A stretch of 64,000 nt of DNA from Streptomyces sp. CB02056 (GTDB lineage: Bacteria; Actinomycetota; Actinomycetes; Streptomycetales; Streptomycetaceae): NCBI RefSeq assembly GCF_001905545.1, contig NZ_LIPD01000002.1, forward strand, positions 434,001 through 498,000, given 5' to 3'. Below the pieces are notes generated by a model that saw only the letters and a list, made by a program, of their open reading frames with translations, was not told where the DNA came from and did no database searches. Both the position numbers and the translations under genes were made by a program. Numbering within the stretch: position 1 is the stretch's first letter; each line of letters starts with the position of its first letter. Below are positions 26,660 to 34,759 of this stretch, in pieces.

Positions 26660-28519
26660 GTGCGAGTCGGGGACGTCCTGGACGGCCGGTACGAGCTGGT
26701 GGAGAAGCTCGGGCAGGGCGGGTTCGGGGTGGTGTGGCGGGCCGAGGACACCCGGATGGGGCGGCCGGTGGCGGTCAAGGTCATCGGGCACCACGGCGGT
26801 GACCGGGCGAAGGCCGCGCTGCGGTTCGTCCGGGAGGCCGGCGCGGCCGGCAACCTCTCGCACCCGCACATCGTCACGGTGCACGACCTCGGGCAGTGCG
26901 AGCTCGGCGGCGAGGAGGTCACCTACCTGGTGATGGAGCTGCTCACCGGCCGCACCCTCACCGAGGTGCTGGAGGCGGGGGTGCCCGAGCCCGGGCTCAG
27001 CCTGCGCTGGGGGCGGCAGATCAGCGGCGCGCTGGCGGCCGCGCACGACGCGGGCATGGTGCACCGGGACATCAAGCCGGACAACGTGATGATCACCGAC
27101 GCCGGGCACCTGAAGGTGCTGGACTTCGGCATCGCCCAGCTGGACACCGGCGCGGGCGGGCTGACCACCACCGGGACGATCGTCGGCAGCCCGGCGTACA
27201 TGGCGCCCGAGCGGTGGACCGGCGGCCGGGTGGACGGGCGGGCCGACCTGTACGCGCTGGGCTGCGTCCTGGTCGAACTCTTCACCGGGGCACGGCCGTT
27301 CGGCGGGGACTCGACGCCGGTGCTGATGTACCAGCACCTCAACGAGGTGCCCGCGCCGCTGGACCCGGCGCAGTTCGGGCTGCCGCCGCAGGTGGCCGGG
27401 CTGGTCGCGGAGCTGCTGGCGAAGGACCCGGCGGACCGGCCGGCCGACGCCCGTACGGTCGAGCGGCGGCTCGCCGAGCTGGCCGGGTGGGCGGGCGGCC
27501 GGGCGGGTGCGCCGGCGCCGGTGCCGACGGTGGTGGAGCGCCCGGCGCCGGTGGTGCCGCCTCCGCCGAGCGCCCCGCCGGTCGTCCCCGCGCCCGCCGT
27601 TTCCCCGCCCGCCGTGCCGCCCGCCGTTCCCGCGCCCGCTGTTCCCGCTCCCGCCGCGCCGCCCGCCGTCCCGTCGGTGCTGCCGCCGCTGACCACGCCG
27701 CCGGTGACGGCCGCGCCGCCCTCCGAGGCCGTACGGGCCGGGCTGCGCGAGCGCCGGTCGGCCGCCTACCGGGCGGCGACGGCCGGCGAGTCGGCGATGC
27801 TCCTGCAGACCGTCGCCCAGGAGTGCGTGACCGTGCTCGGCGCGAGCGACCGGGACACCCTGTGCACCTGGCGGGACTTCGCCTGGTACCTCAGCCGGAC
27901 CGGGGACCTGAACGGCGCGATCCGGCTGCTGACCGCCCTGGTGGGCGACATGCGCTCGGCGCTCGGCCCGCTCGACCCGGACACCCTCGGCGCCCGCTAC
28001 CACCTGGTCTGGTGCGTCGGCGAGAGCGGTGCGCCGATCACCACGATCCGGCTGATGCACGAGCTGCTGCCCGACCTGCACGCCGCCTGGGGCCCGTACG
28101 ACCCCCGGGTCCTGAAGGCCCGGCACGACCTCGCGCTGCACCAGGCCAACCGGGGCGACCCGCAGGGCGCGGTGATCCAGCTGCACGGGCTGCTGCCGGA
28201 CCTCGTCCGGGTGCTGGGCGAGCAGCACCCGAGCACCGTGCAGGCCTGGCAGGACCTGGCCGGGTACCAGCGGCAGCTGGCCGAGGCCGGCCGCAAGGGG
28301 CCGGGGCCGCGCCGCCGGACGCCGCGGATGAGCCCGATGGAGGCGCTGGTGCTGGTGCGGCGGCTGCGGGTGTGGGACTTCGCCACCGACGAGCAGGCCC
28401 GGGTCTGCATGGACGCGCTGGACCGGGGGATCGGCCTGAAGGGCGTCGCGGACGTGGTGTTCGACGCGCCGGACCACGTCTCGGACGAGGACCTGGTGGA
28501 GGAGATCTTCGGAGCCTGA
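26660..28519 (+). CDS. Ser/Thr protein kinase with TPR-like region and immunity-like C-terminus
   Basis: 619-residue soluble kinase. Kinase domain about 7-275: P-loop GQGGFGVVW, Lys40, HRDIKPDN with Asp137, DFG with Asp155, and APERW. A Pro/Ala/Val-rich linker runs about 285-360. TPR-like repeats of about 43 residues (about 375-535) share a pattern of LG, DPDTL and a helical HDLA-type segment. The last 60 residues resemble colicin-immunity/e9imm proteins (see findings). No membrane span is present, unlike PASTA kinases. GTG at 26660 has a strong RBS; the ATG at 26640 is in another frame. It is divergent from the FdhF/YdeP gene. Confidence 0.87.
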   Translation: MRVGDVLDGRYELVEKLGQGGFGVVWRAEDTRMGRPVAVKVIGHHGGDRAKAALRFVREAGAAGNLSHPHIVTVHDLGQCELGGEEVTYLVMELLTGRTLTEVLEAGVPEPGLSLRWGRQISGALAAAHDAGMVHRDIKPDNVMITDAGHLKVLDFGIAQLDTGAGGLTTTGTIVGSPAYMAPERWTGGRVDGRADLYALGCVLVELFTGARPFGGDSTPVLMYQHLNEVPAPLDPAQFGLPPQVAGLVAELLAKDPADRPADARTVERRLAELAGWAGGRAGAPAPVPTVVERPAPVVPPPPSAPPVVPAPAVSPPAVPPAVPAPAVPAPAAPPAVPSVLPPLTTPPVTAAPPSEAVRAGLRERRSAAYRAATAGESAMLLQTVAQECVTVLGASDRDTLCTWRDFAWYLSRTGDLNGAIRLLTALVGDMRSALGPLDPDTLGARYHLVWCVGESGAPITTIRLMHELLPDLHAAWGPYDPRVLKARHDLALHQANRGDPQGAVIQLHGLLPDLVRVLGEQHPSTVQAWQDLAGYQRQLAEAGRKGPGPRRRTPRMSPMEALVLVRRLRVWDFATDEQARVCMDALDRGIGLKGVADVVFDAPDHVSDEDLVEEIFGA

Positions 28520-28579
28520 GCGCCGCCGCCACGGCGCCCAGGCCACGCCGGTGCCGCGGTGCTCAGGCCGATACCGCCG

Positions 28580-30520
28580 TCACCGTGCGCACGCCGCCAG
28601 CGCCGGGGCGGCCGCCGGGAGCGCGGCCAGGGCCCGGAGCAGGGCGCGGGCGGCGGCGTCGTTCTGCCGGAAGCCGGGGGCGTCGGTGCGGGGGCGGGCG
28701 AAGGCGGCGGCCGCGCGCAGGCTGGTGTGCGGGCCGAGGGCGGTGCGGCGCGGGTGCGGGGCGCCGCCGAGGGCCGGGTCCAGCAGCCGGCTGTCGGCGG
28801 CGGCGATGGTGACCAGGCCGGAGCGGTGGGTGTAGTCCGGGTCGGTGACCACCTCCTCGACGATCCGTCCGGTGCGGTGCAGTTCGCCGAGCACCGGGTC
28901 CAGGGTGCGGGCCAGCGCGTGCTTGGGCAGGTACGCCTCGACCAGGGCCGTCGCGGTGACGTGGTGGCCGGGCACGGTGGCGCCGGAGGCCCGCCAGGTG
29001 CCGCTCGCCTCGTCCCGTTCGATCCGTACGTCCGCGCCGAGGAAGCGCACCACCCCGGCCTCGGAGAGGGCGAGCAGCTGGCGCAGCCGGAACCCGGGCG
29101 GGCCGGAGGCGAGGAAGCTGAAGTAGCCGAAGAACCACTCGTCCACCTCCTCGGCGAGGGAGCGGGCGGTGAGCCGGCCGCTGGCGACGACCCGGGGGAG
29201 CCGGCCGAACAGCGAGAGCAGGGCGAGGAAGGCGCCGAGGTCGGCGCTGTGCGCGGGGTCGGCGCGGCGGTCGGCGTCGGCGGTGACGTACCCGCGCAGG
29301 TGTGCCTGGAGCTCCTCGTCGGTGCCGAGTTCGAGCCCGGCCAGCGGGTGGTCGAGCCGTTCGAAGTCGATCCGGTCGGCCGGGTCGGGGACGGCCTCGG
29401 CGACCAGGGCGGCGAGTTCGGGGGAGTACCAGGCGTGCCGGTCGTAGCGGGCGAGGAACTCCGGCCAGGGCAGGGCGGTGCGCCCGGGGTGGGCGTGGAA
29501 CAGCTCGTGGTAGTGCCCGAAGGCGATCTCCTTGGCCATCAACGGCCAGAAGTCGCGCCGCAGTTCGAGCTGTCCGCCGGTGGCGAGCACGGCGTCCACG
29601 GCGGCCTCGTCGAAGTACCGGGGGAGCGGGGCGGGCGGCCCCTGGAGCCGGTAGCCGGTCTTGGAGTGGTACGGGACGCCGCGCCGGGAGCCGAGGTGGA
29701 GCACCGGCTCGCGGCCGGAGGGGAGGTAGCGCAGCGCGGGCCCGTCCCCGGTGGGCTCGAAGCGGCCGCCGCGGCCCTCGGTGAGCAGGGCGACCAGGTC
29801 CACCGAGGCGAGGCCGAGGCCGCGCAGCACCACGTGTTCGCCGGGGGCGAGGGCGGCCAGGTCGTCGGCCGCGTCGGCGGAGTAGGCGGGCGGGAGGTGG
29901 AAGCGGCCGTGCCGGGCGGCGAACCGGGCGTCGGCGGCGTAGCGCGGGTGCGGGACGGAGTCGAGGTGGCCGAGGGTGAGCACGACGTGGTCGGCGGCGA
30001 GGGTCCGGTCGCCGAGGCGGACGGTCTGCGGGCCGTCGGCCGGGCCCTCGATCCGGTGGACGGTGTCGCGGTGGACGGTGACCGTGACGTGCGCCGGCAG
30101 TTCGGCGACGGTGCGGCGGAACACCCAGTCCAGGTAGGCGCTCTGGGCCCGGCGGGTGGGGAAGTCGGTGGGGGCGAGGGTGCGCAGCTCGGCCCGGACG
30201 GCCGGGTCGGCGACCTCCCGGTAGGGCGCGAACTCCTCCTGCCGGGGCGCCCATTCGGCGAGCGAGGGGCCGGGGCGGACCGGTCCGTCGAGGGTGGAGC
30301 GCTCGTCGGTGAACATGGTGACGTCCTCGGCCATCGAGTTCATCCGCAGCAGCGGGGACTGGTCGTGGCGCCAGATCCGGCCCGCGCCCGGCGGGTACGG
30401 GTCGACCAGGTGGATCGCCAACGGCCGCTCGGCGGGCAGGAGTTCGGCGGCGTTGGCGGCGATCCGCTCCAGCAGCCCGGTGCCGCGCGGGCCGGCGCCG
30501 ACGATGACGAGCTCCGTCAT
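28580..30520 (-). CDS. FAD/NAD(P)-binding protein (flavin oxygenase-like)
   Basis: 646-residue cytosolic flavoprotein of the FAD-NAD(P)-binding family (PF13454-like). The FAD-binding motif VGAGPRGTG is at residues 6-14. A second dinucleotide region includes LTLGHLDSVP and GLGLASVDLVALLTEG. The family resembles N-hydroxylating monooxygenases, but no member close to this one is characterised to my knowledge. It overlaps the upstream permease gene by 4 nt (ATGA), so the two are translationally coupled. This ties the enzyme to uptake of an amino-acid-like solute, possibly as a second oxygenase acting on the imported compound. Confidence 0.78.
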   Translation of the reverse strand: MTELVIVGAGPRGTGLLERIAANAAELLPAERPLAIHLVDPYPPGAGRIWRHDQSPLLRMNSMAEDVTMFTDERSTLDGPVRPGPSLAEWAPRQEEFAPYREVADPAVRAELRTLAPTDFPTRRAQSAYLDWVFRRTVAELPAHVTVTVHRDTVHRIEGPADGPQTVRLGDRTLAADHVVLTLGHLDSVPHPRYAADARFAARHGRFHLPPAYSADAADDLAALAPGEHVVLRGLGLASVDLVALLTEGRGGRFEPTGDGPALRYLPSGREPVLHLGSRRGVPYHSKTGYRLQGPPAPLPRYFDEAAVDAVLATGGQLELRRDFWPLMAKEIAFGHYHELFHAHPGRTALPWPEFLARYDRHAWYSPELAALVAEAVPDPADRIDFERLDHPLAGLELGTDEELQAHLRGYVTADADRRADPAHSADLGAFLALLSLFGRLPRVVASGRLTARSLAEEVDEWFFGYFSFLASGPPGFRLRQLLALSEAGVVRFLGADVRIERDEASGTWRASGATVPGHHVTATALVEAYLPKHALARTLDPVLGELHRTGRIVEEVVTDPDYTHRSGLVTIAAADSRLLDPALGGAPHPRRTALGPHTSLRAAAAFARPRTDAPGFRQNDAAARALLRALAALPAAAPALAACAR

Positions 30521-31470
30521 GCCCGCACCACCTTGACGAGGGCCGCGCGGGCCTGCTGCAGCGGGGTGGGCGGCAGGCCGTCGCGGGTGGCGCCCCGGGC
30601 GAAGCGGCGCTCCACGTAGTACTGCCCGATGGACAGCAGGGTGGTGACCACCAGGTACCAGATGGTGGCGACCATCAGCATCGGGATGACCTGGTACGAC
30701 TGGAGGTAGACCAGCTGCACCGAGTAGAGCAGGTCGGAGACGGCCAGCACGCTGACGATGCTGGTGCCCTTGAGCGCGCCGATCAGCATGTTCCCGGCGG
30801 TCGGCACGATCGCCCGCATCGCCTGCGGCACCACGATCCGGCGCAGCACCCGCCACCGGCCGAGCCCGAGCGCGGCCGCCGCCTCCAGCTGGCCGCGGTC
30901 GACGGAGAGGATGCCGCCGCGGATCACCTCGGCGGCGTACGCGGTCTCCAGCAGGGTGAGGCCGATGACGGCGGTGAGGGTGGGGCCCATCAGGTTGACG
31001 GTCTTGACCGTGACGAACTCGGGGCCGAACGGGATGCCCAGGCCGAGGGTCGGGTAGAGCGCGCCGATGTTGAAGAAGAACAGCAGCTGCACCAGTGGCG
31101 GGGTGGAGCGGAACACCCAGATGTAGCCCCAACTGAGCGTGCGCAGGACGGGGTTGTCGGACAGTCGCATGGTGGCGAGGACGGTGCCGAGCACGAAGCC
31201 GAGGGCGAGGGTGGCGGCGGTCAGCCAGAGGGTCAGGGCGAGGCCGTCGAGCACGGAGCGGGCGGTGAACCAGTCGGCGACCACGCTCCACTGGAAGGCC
31301 TTGTTGCGGACCACCGAGTTGACCGCCATCGCGGCCAGCAGCAGGGCGACGGCGGCCGCGGCCCACTGGCCGGGCTTGCGGCGGGCGACGATCCGGGCCT
31401 CGGGGGCGGGCGGCGTTCCGGGGCGGTCGAGGAGGGCGGGGGCGGGCAGGACGTCCTGCGGGGTGGCCAT
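30517..31470 (-). CDS. Polar amino-acid ABC transporter permease (His/Glu/Gln/Cys family)
   Basis: 317-residue inner-membrane permease. Five or six spans run between about 40 and 290, and the cytosolic EAA loop reads EAAAALGLGRWRVLRRIVVPQ near 210. The N-terminal TM shows TLWLTAATLALGFVLGTVLA and the following MRLSDNPVLRTLSWGYIWVFRSTPP, the HisM/GlnP signature. RBS AGGAG lies 8 nt upstream. No ATPase or binding protein is in this operon, so it probably uses the ATPase at 35770. It is clearly homologous to the permease at 34760 and lies divergent from that operon. Confidence 0.9.
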   Translation of the reverse strand: MATPQDVLPAPALLDRPGTPPAPEARIVARRKPGQWAAAAVALLLAAMAVNSVVRNKAFQWSVVADWFTARSVLDGLALTLWLTAATLALGFVLGTVLATMRLSDNPVLRTLSWGYIWVFRSTPPLVQLLFFFNIGALYPTLGLGIPFGPEFVTVKTVNLMGPTLTAVIGLTLLETAYAAEVIRGGILSVDRGQLEAAAALGLGRWRVLRRIVVPQAMRAIVPTAGNMLIGALKGTSIVSVLAVSDLLYSVQLVYLQSYQVIPMLMVATIWYLVVTTLLSIGQYYVERRFARGATRDGLPPTPLQQARAALVKVVRA

Positions 31471-31584
31471 GGCGGCGGCTCCTGGGCGGAGTGCGGGCGG
31501 GGAGAGGTACGGCGGTGGTCACGTACGGGGGCGGCGGCCCGTGTCCCTCAACACGGCCGGCGCGTGGCACTGCACTCCGCGTCG

Positions 31585-31615
31585 ATCGTACGCACGCGCG
31601 ATCGACGGCTGTCAA
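31585..31615 (-). promoter_or_regulatory. Promoter of the permease/FAD-protein operon
   Basis: Minus-strand TTGACA (31610-31615, perfect -35) and TACGAT (31585-31590) with a 19-bp spacer. The leader to the ATG at 31470 is about 108 nt. Confidence 0.5.
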
Positions 31616-31699
31616 GGGTGGTCGGGGGTGCCGGACGGCTTCGTCGAAGCGCGTCGAAAAACCGACAGGAGATCGCAACAGTGCGGCAATGATGGATGG

Positions 31700-31728
31700 T
31701 TGACGTACCGATCGGCCGACTGTTCAAC
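31700..31728 (+). promoter_or_regulatory. Promoter of leader peptide and monooxygenase operon
   Basis: TTGACG (31700-31705) and TTCAAC (31723-31728), 17 bp apart. Transcription would start about 7 nt later, at or next to the leader-peptide ATG at 31737, so the leader would be leaderless. Confidence 0.4.
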
Positions 31729-31736
31729 TTGGGGCC

Positions 31737-31814
31737 ATGTACGCCGAGCAGCCCCTGGTCACCCGCGACCACATCGACTTCGGTCGGGTGTGGTCCGCGG
31801 CGTGTCGCGGCTGA
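31737..31814 (+). CDS. Putative cysteine-responsive leader peptide
   Basis: 25-codon frame ATG...TGA whose product contains VTRDHIDFGRVWSAAC followed by Arg-Gly and stop. Leader peptides ahead of actinobacterial sulfur-assimilation and sulfonate genes share a basic-His-hydrophobic-Asp-Leu/Phe, Arg-Val, Ser-x-x-Cys pattern ending in one or more Cys close to the stop; this peptide fits. It lies 296 bp before a SsuD-like monooxygenase gene and has no separate RBS, consistent with leaderless translation. Ribosome pausing at the Cys codon (31803-31805) when charged tRNA-Cys is scarce would affect transcription or translation downstream. It was found by eye, and expression is unproven. Confidence 0.68.
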   Translation: MYAEQPLVTRDHIDFGRVWSAACRG

Positions 31815-32109
31815 CCCGGCAGCGGGCCGCCCGTCCGGCCTGATCCCCCGGCGGGGAGAGCCCTCCCTCGGACCGCCCCGTCGCGGCCGGATCCGTCGTC
31901 GACGACCGGCGACGCGTCAGGCCCCCGCTGCCGCCGATGACCCCGCACTGCGCTCCGGCCCTCCCGCGCTCCGGCCCTCCCGTCGTCCGGTACCTCCGCT
32001 CCCGCACCCCTCCCACCGTCACCCGCTCGACGGCCGCCCCGCCGCGGCCGCCTCCGGTGCCGCCCACCCGCGGTCCACCGGACCTCCACCCACCCCGAAA
32101 GGTTCCGCC
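31815..32109. promoter_or_regulatory. Putative attenuator leader before the monooxygenase gene
   Basis: 295 nt with no further gene. GGCAGCGGG (31818-31826), just beyond the leader stop codon, is perfectly complementary to CCCGCTGCC (31924-31932), and several shorter GC hairpins lie between. This could be the switch controlled by the leader ribosome, but in such GC-rich DNA pairing alone is weak evidence. Confidence 0.35.
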
Positions 32110-33264
32110 ATGCCCGTCGAATTCCTCGGCATCGCCGCCACCGGCGACGGTTCGGAGACCACCGCCCGCACCACCGCAGCCTTCGACCGCGACTACACCC
32201 TGCGGCTGGCCCGGGCGCACGAGGACCACGGCTGGGACCGGGTGCTCTTCGCGTACGGGGCCGGCGCCCCCGAGCCGGCGGCCGCGGCGGCCTTCCTCGC
32301 CTCGCACCTGGACCGCCTCCAGATCCTGCTGGCGCACCGGCCCAACGTCTCCTACCCGACCTTCGCGGCCAAGACCTTCGCGACGCTCGACCGGATCAGC
32401 GACGGCCGGCTGACCGTCCACTTCATCACCGGCGGCAACGACCACGAGCAGCAGCGCGAGGGCGACTTCCTGACCAAGGACCAGCGCTACGAGCGCACCC
32501 GCGAGTACATCGGCATCGTCAAGAAGGCCTGGACCAGCCGGGAGCCCTTCGACCACGAGGGACCGCACTACCGCTTCAACGACTTCGTCTCCGACGTCTT
32601 CCCCGTGCAGCAGCCGCGCCCCGGGGTCTCCTTCGGCGGCTCCTCGGACGCGGCCTACGCGGCCGGCGGCGCCGAGGCGGACGTCTACTGCCTGTGGGGC
32701 GAGCCGCTGGCCCGCACCGCCGAGCAGATCGAGCGGGTGCGGGAGGCGGCCCGGGCCGCCGGGCGCACCGACGTGCCGCGGATCCAGGTGGCGTTCCGGC
32801 CGATCATCGCGCCGACCGAGGCGCTGGCCTGGGAGAAGGCGCACCGGACGGTGGCCGCGATCCGGGCCCGCCGGGGCGCCGACCGGCCGGAGGGCGTCCC
32901 CGAGGCCGTGACGCCCGAGAACACCGGCTCCCGGCGGCTGATCGAGATCGCCGAGGCCGGCGAGCGCTACGACCGGGCGCTGTGGACCCCGACCGCCGCG
33001 GCGACCGGCGGGGCGGGCAACTCCAACGCGCTGGTCGGCACCCCGGAGACGGTCGCCCAGGCGCTGCTCGACTACTACGACCTCGGTGTGGACATCCTCT
33101 CCGCGCGCGGCTACCACCTGCTGGACGACGCGATCGACTTCGGCCGGTACGTCATCCCGATCGTCCGCGAGGAGGTCGCCAAGCGGGACGCCGCCAAGGC
33201 CGGGGCCGCCCGGGCCGAGCGGGCCGAGCGCGACCGCCACCAGCTGATCGCGGCGCAGGCGTGA
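32110..33264 (+). CDS. LLM-class FMN-dependent monooxygenase, SsuD-like
   Basis: 384-residue flavin-dependent monooxygenase of the bacterial-luciferase TIM-barrel superfamily. It follows alkanesulfonate monooxygenase SsuD along its length: early GDG, LRFLVALRP-like segment here as LQILLAHRPNVSYPT, ATLDRISDGR, HFITGGND, the RYERTREYIGIV helix, QQPRPGVSFGGSSDAA, WGEPLARTAEQI and the C-terminal LVGTPETVAQ. It would use FMNH2 and O2 to cleave a C-S bond or oxidise a sulfur substrate; reductant must come from a separate flavin reductase. The weak RBS AAAGG is 8 nt upstream. First structural gene of the operon; it overlaps the GNAT gene by GTGA. Confidence 0.9.
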   Translation: MPVEFLGIAATGDGSETTARTTAAFDRDYTLRLARAHEDHGWDRVLFAYGAGAPEPAAAAAFLASHLDRLQILLAHRPNVSYPTFAAKTFATLDRISDGRLTVHFITGGNDHEQQREGDFLTKDQRYERTREYIGIVKKAWTSREPFDHEGPHYRFNDFVSDVFPVQQPRPGVSFGGSSDAAYAAGGAEADVYCLWGEPLARTAEQIERVREAARAAGRTDVPRIQVAFRPIIAPTEALAWEKAHRTVAAIRARRGADRPEGVPEAVTPENTGSRRLIEIAEAGERYDRALWTPTAAATGGAGNSNALVGTPETVAQALLDYYDLGVDILSARGYHLLDDAIDFGRYVIPIVREEVAKRDAAKAGAARAERAERDRHQLIAAQA

Positions 33265-33779
33265 GCGCGGCCGGCGGGTGGGAGTTCCGCAAGGCGTCCG
33301 TCGACGACCCCCTGGTCGAACCGCTGCTGCGCGAGCTCACCCACGAGTACGTCACCCGGTACGGCCCCGAGGCGCACCAGGAGATGACCCGCTACCCGGG
33401 CGAGGCCTTCGCCGAGCCGCACGGCGTGCTGCTGCTCCTGCTGGAGGACGGCGAACCGGTGGCCGGCGGCGCGTACAAGCGCTACGACGAGCGCACCGCC
33501 GAGGTGAAGCGGATGTGGACGCACTCCGCGCACCGCCGCCGGGGCCTGGCCCGCCGGGTGCTGGCCGAGCTGGAGCGGACGGCCGTCGCGGCCGGCTACA
33601 GCCGGTTCTACCTCACCACCGGGCCGCGCCAGCCCGAGGCCAGGAACCTCTACCTGGCGGCCGGCTACACCCCGCTGTTCGACGTCTCGGCCGATCCGCT
33701 GACCATCGGCCCGCTCCCCTTCGAGAAGCGGCTGCCGGTCCTCGGACCGCAGTCGTCCGTTCTGGCCCACACTCCCTGA
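33261..33779 (+). CDS. GNAT-family N-acetyltransferase
   Basis: 172-residue acetyl-CoA-dependent acetyltransferase. The acetyl-CoA loop is HRRRGLARRVL near residue 95, preceded by the strand EVKRMWTHSA; the C-terminal motif B includes EARNLYLAAGYTPL. Its start overlaps the monooxygenase stop, so the pair is translationally coupled. In B. subtilis a GNAT enzyme (SnaA/YtmI) N-acetylates S-substituted cysteines before a flavin monooxygenase cleaves them; the same partnership is inferred here from gene order only. Alternatively it could detoxify an amine or amino acid analogue. Confidence 0.83.
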   Translation: MSAAGGWEFRKASVDDPLVEPLLRELTHEYVTRYGPEAHQEMTRYPGEAFAEPHGVLLLLLEDGEPVAGGAYKRYDERTAEVKRMWTHSAHRRRGLARRVLAELERTAVAAGYSRFYLTTGPRQPEARNLYLAAGYTPLFDVSADPLTIGPLPFEKRLPVLGPQSSVLAHTP

Positions 33780-33789
33780 AAGGCCCCCC

Positions 33790-34731
33790 GTGAGAACCAG
33801 CACCGTCCGCCGCCTGCTCGCGACCGCCGCCCTGCTGCCGGTCCTGGCCCTGGCCGCCTGCGGCTCGGACCCGAAGATCGCGGGCGCGGCGGCGGGCGGT
33901 CCGTCCGCCGCCGCCACCGAGGACCTCGTCTCCGGCCTCAGGACCTCGCAGGCCGCCGCCGCGCTGCTGCCCGAGGACGTCCGCGCCGCCGGCACGATCA
34001 GGTTCGGCTCGTCCTTCGGCACGCCGCCCAGCGCCTTCTACACCGACCAGGCCGACCGGAGGCCCGCCGGGATCGACGTGGACTTCACCGACGCGGTGGC
34101 CAGGCTGCTCGGCCTGACCGTGCAGCGCGAGCAGGCCGCCTTCGAGACCATCCTGCCCGCCCTGGACAGCGGGAAGTACGACGTCGGCACCGGCAACTTC
34201 GGGGTCACCGCGGCCCGGCTGAAGACCATCGACTTCGTCACCTACATCGACGACGGCCAGGGCTTCGCGGTGAAGAAGGACAACACCGCGATCCAGCCGG
34301 TCACCGACCTGGTCCAGCTGTGCGGACTGACCATCGGCACCGGCGCCGGCACCACCTTCGAGACCACCCTCAACAGCCGGAAGAGCGTCTGCACCGACGC
34401 CGGGAAGAAGCCGTACGAGGTCAAGGCGTTCAGCGAGAGCGGCGCCCTGCTGACCAGCCTCCAGCAGGGCCGGGTGGACATCGAGATGTCCACCATCAAC
34501 GGCCTGCGCCACCAGGTCGCGCAGGAGGCCTCGGGGACCCGCTTCCTCAACGAGTTCCACCGCCTCGACGTCGGCTTCGCCCTGAAGAAGGGCTCGAAGC
34601 TCGCCCCGGCCCTCCAGGCGGCGGTCAACCAGCTGATCAAGGACGGGACGTACGAGCGGATCCTGCGCAAGTGGGGGGTCGCCGAGTCGGCGATCAAGGA
34701 GTCGCAGATCAGCCCGCCCGAGCACGCCTGA
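33790..34731 (+). CDS. ABC transporter solute-binding lipoprotein (family 3) A
   Basis: 313-residue exported lipoprotein, with lipobox LALAAC and lipidated Cys24. It has the bacterial family 3 amino-acid-binding fold, recognised by GTIRFGSSFGTPPSAFY, DFTDAVARLLGL, ILPALDSGKYDVGTGNFGVT and the terminal YERILRKWGV. It would capture a polar amino-acid-like solute, outside the membrane, for the permease encoded next. The GTG start is 10 nt after the GNAT stop, in one operon. It is homologous to, but clearly different from, the binding protein at 36610, which suggests two related ligands. Confidence 0.9.
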   Translation: MRTSTVRRLLATAALLPVLALAACGSDPKIAGAAAGGPSAAATEDLVSGLRTSQAAAALLPEDVRAAGTIRFGSSFGTPPSAFYTDQADRRPAGIDVDFTDAVARLLGLTVQREQAAFETILPALDSGKYDVGTGNFGVTAARLKTIDFVTYIDDGQGFAVKKDNTAIQPVTDLVQLCGLTIGTGAGTTFETTLNSRKSVCTDAGKKPYEVKAFSESGALLTSLQQGRVDIEMSTINGLRHQVAQEASGTRFLNEFHRLDVGFALKKGSKLAPALQAAVNQLIKDGTYERILRKWGVAESAIKESQISPPEHA

Positions 34732-34759
34732 GCGCCGGCCCGAGCGAAGGAGACCCCCG

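Noticed and set aside
26640..26933. ATG at 26640 after TAGAGT as start of a separate leaderless gene
   Set aside because: The frame gives a low-complexity peptide overlapping the kinase P-loop in another frame; the kinase start at 26660 has a proper RBS.
24176..28519. 1447-codon frames on both strands spanning FdhF/YdeP and the kinase gene, suggesting giant fusions
   Set aside because: In each, only one half has family similarity, and the junction holds the divergent promoters and RBS of the two separate genes.
31519..31575. An 18-residue minus-strand leader frame (GTG start, peptide VQCHAPAVLRDTGRRPRT) before the permease operon
   Set aside because: It contains an early Cys but lacks the RHIDL-RV-S-x-x-C pattern, has no RBS, and its GTG lies 9 nt from the -10 element; chance is as likely.
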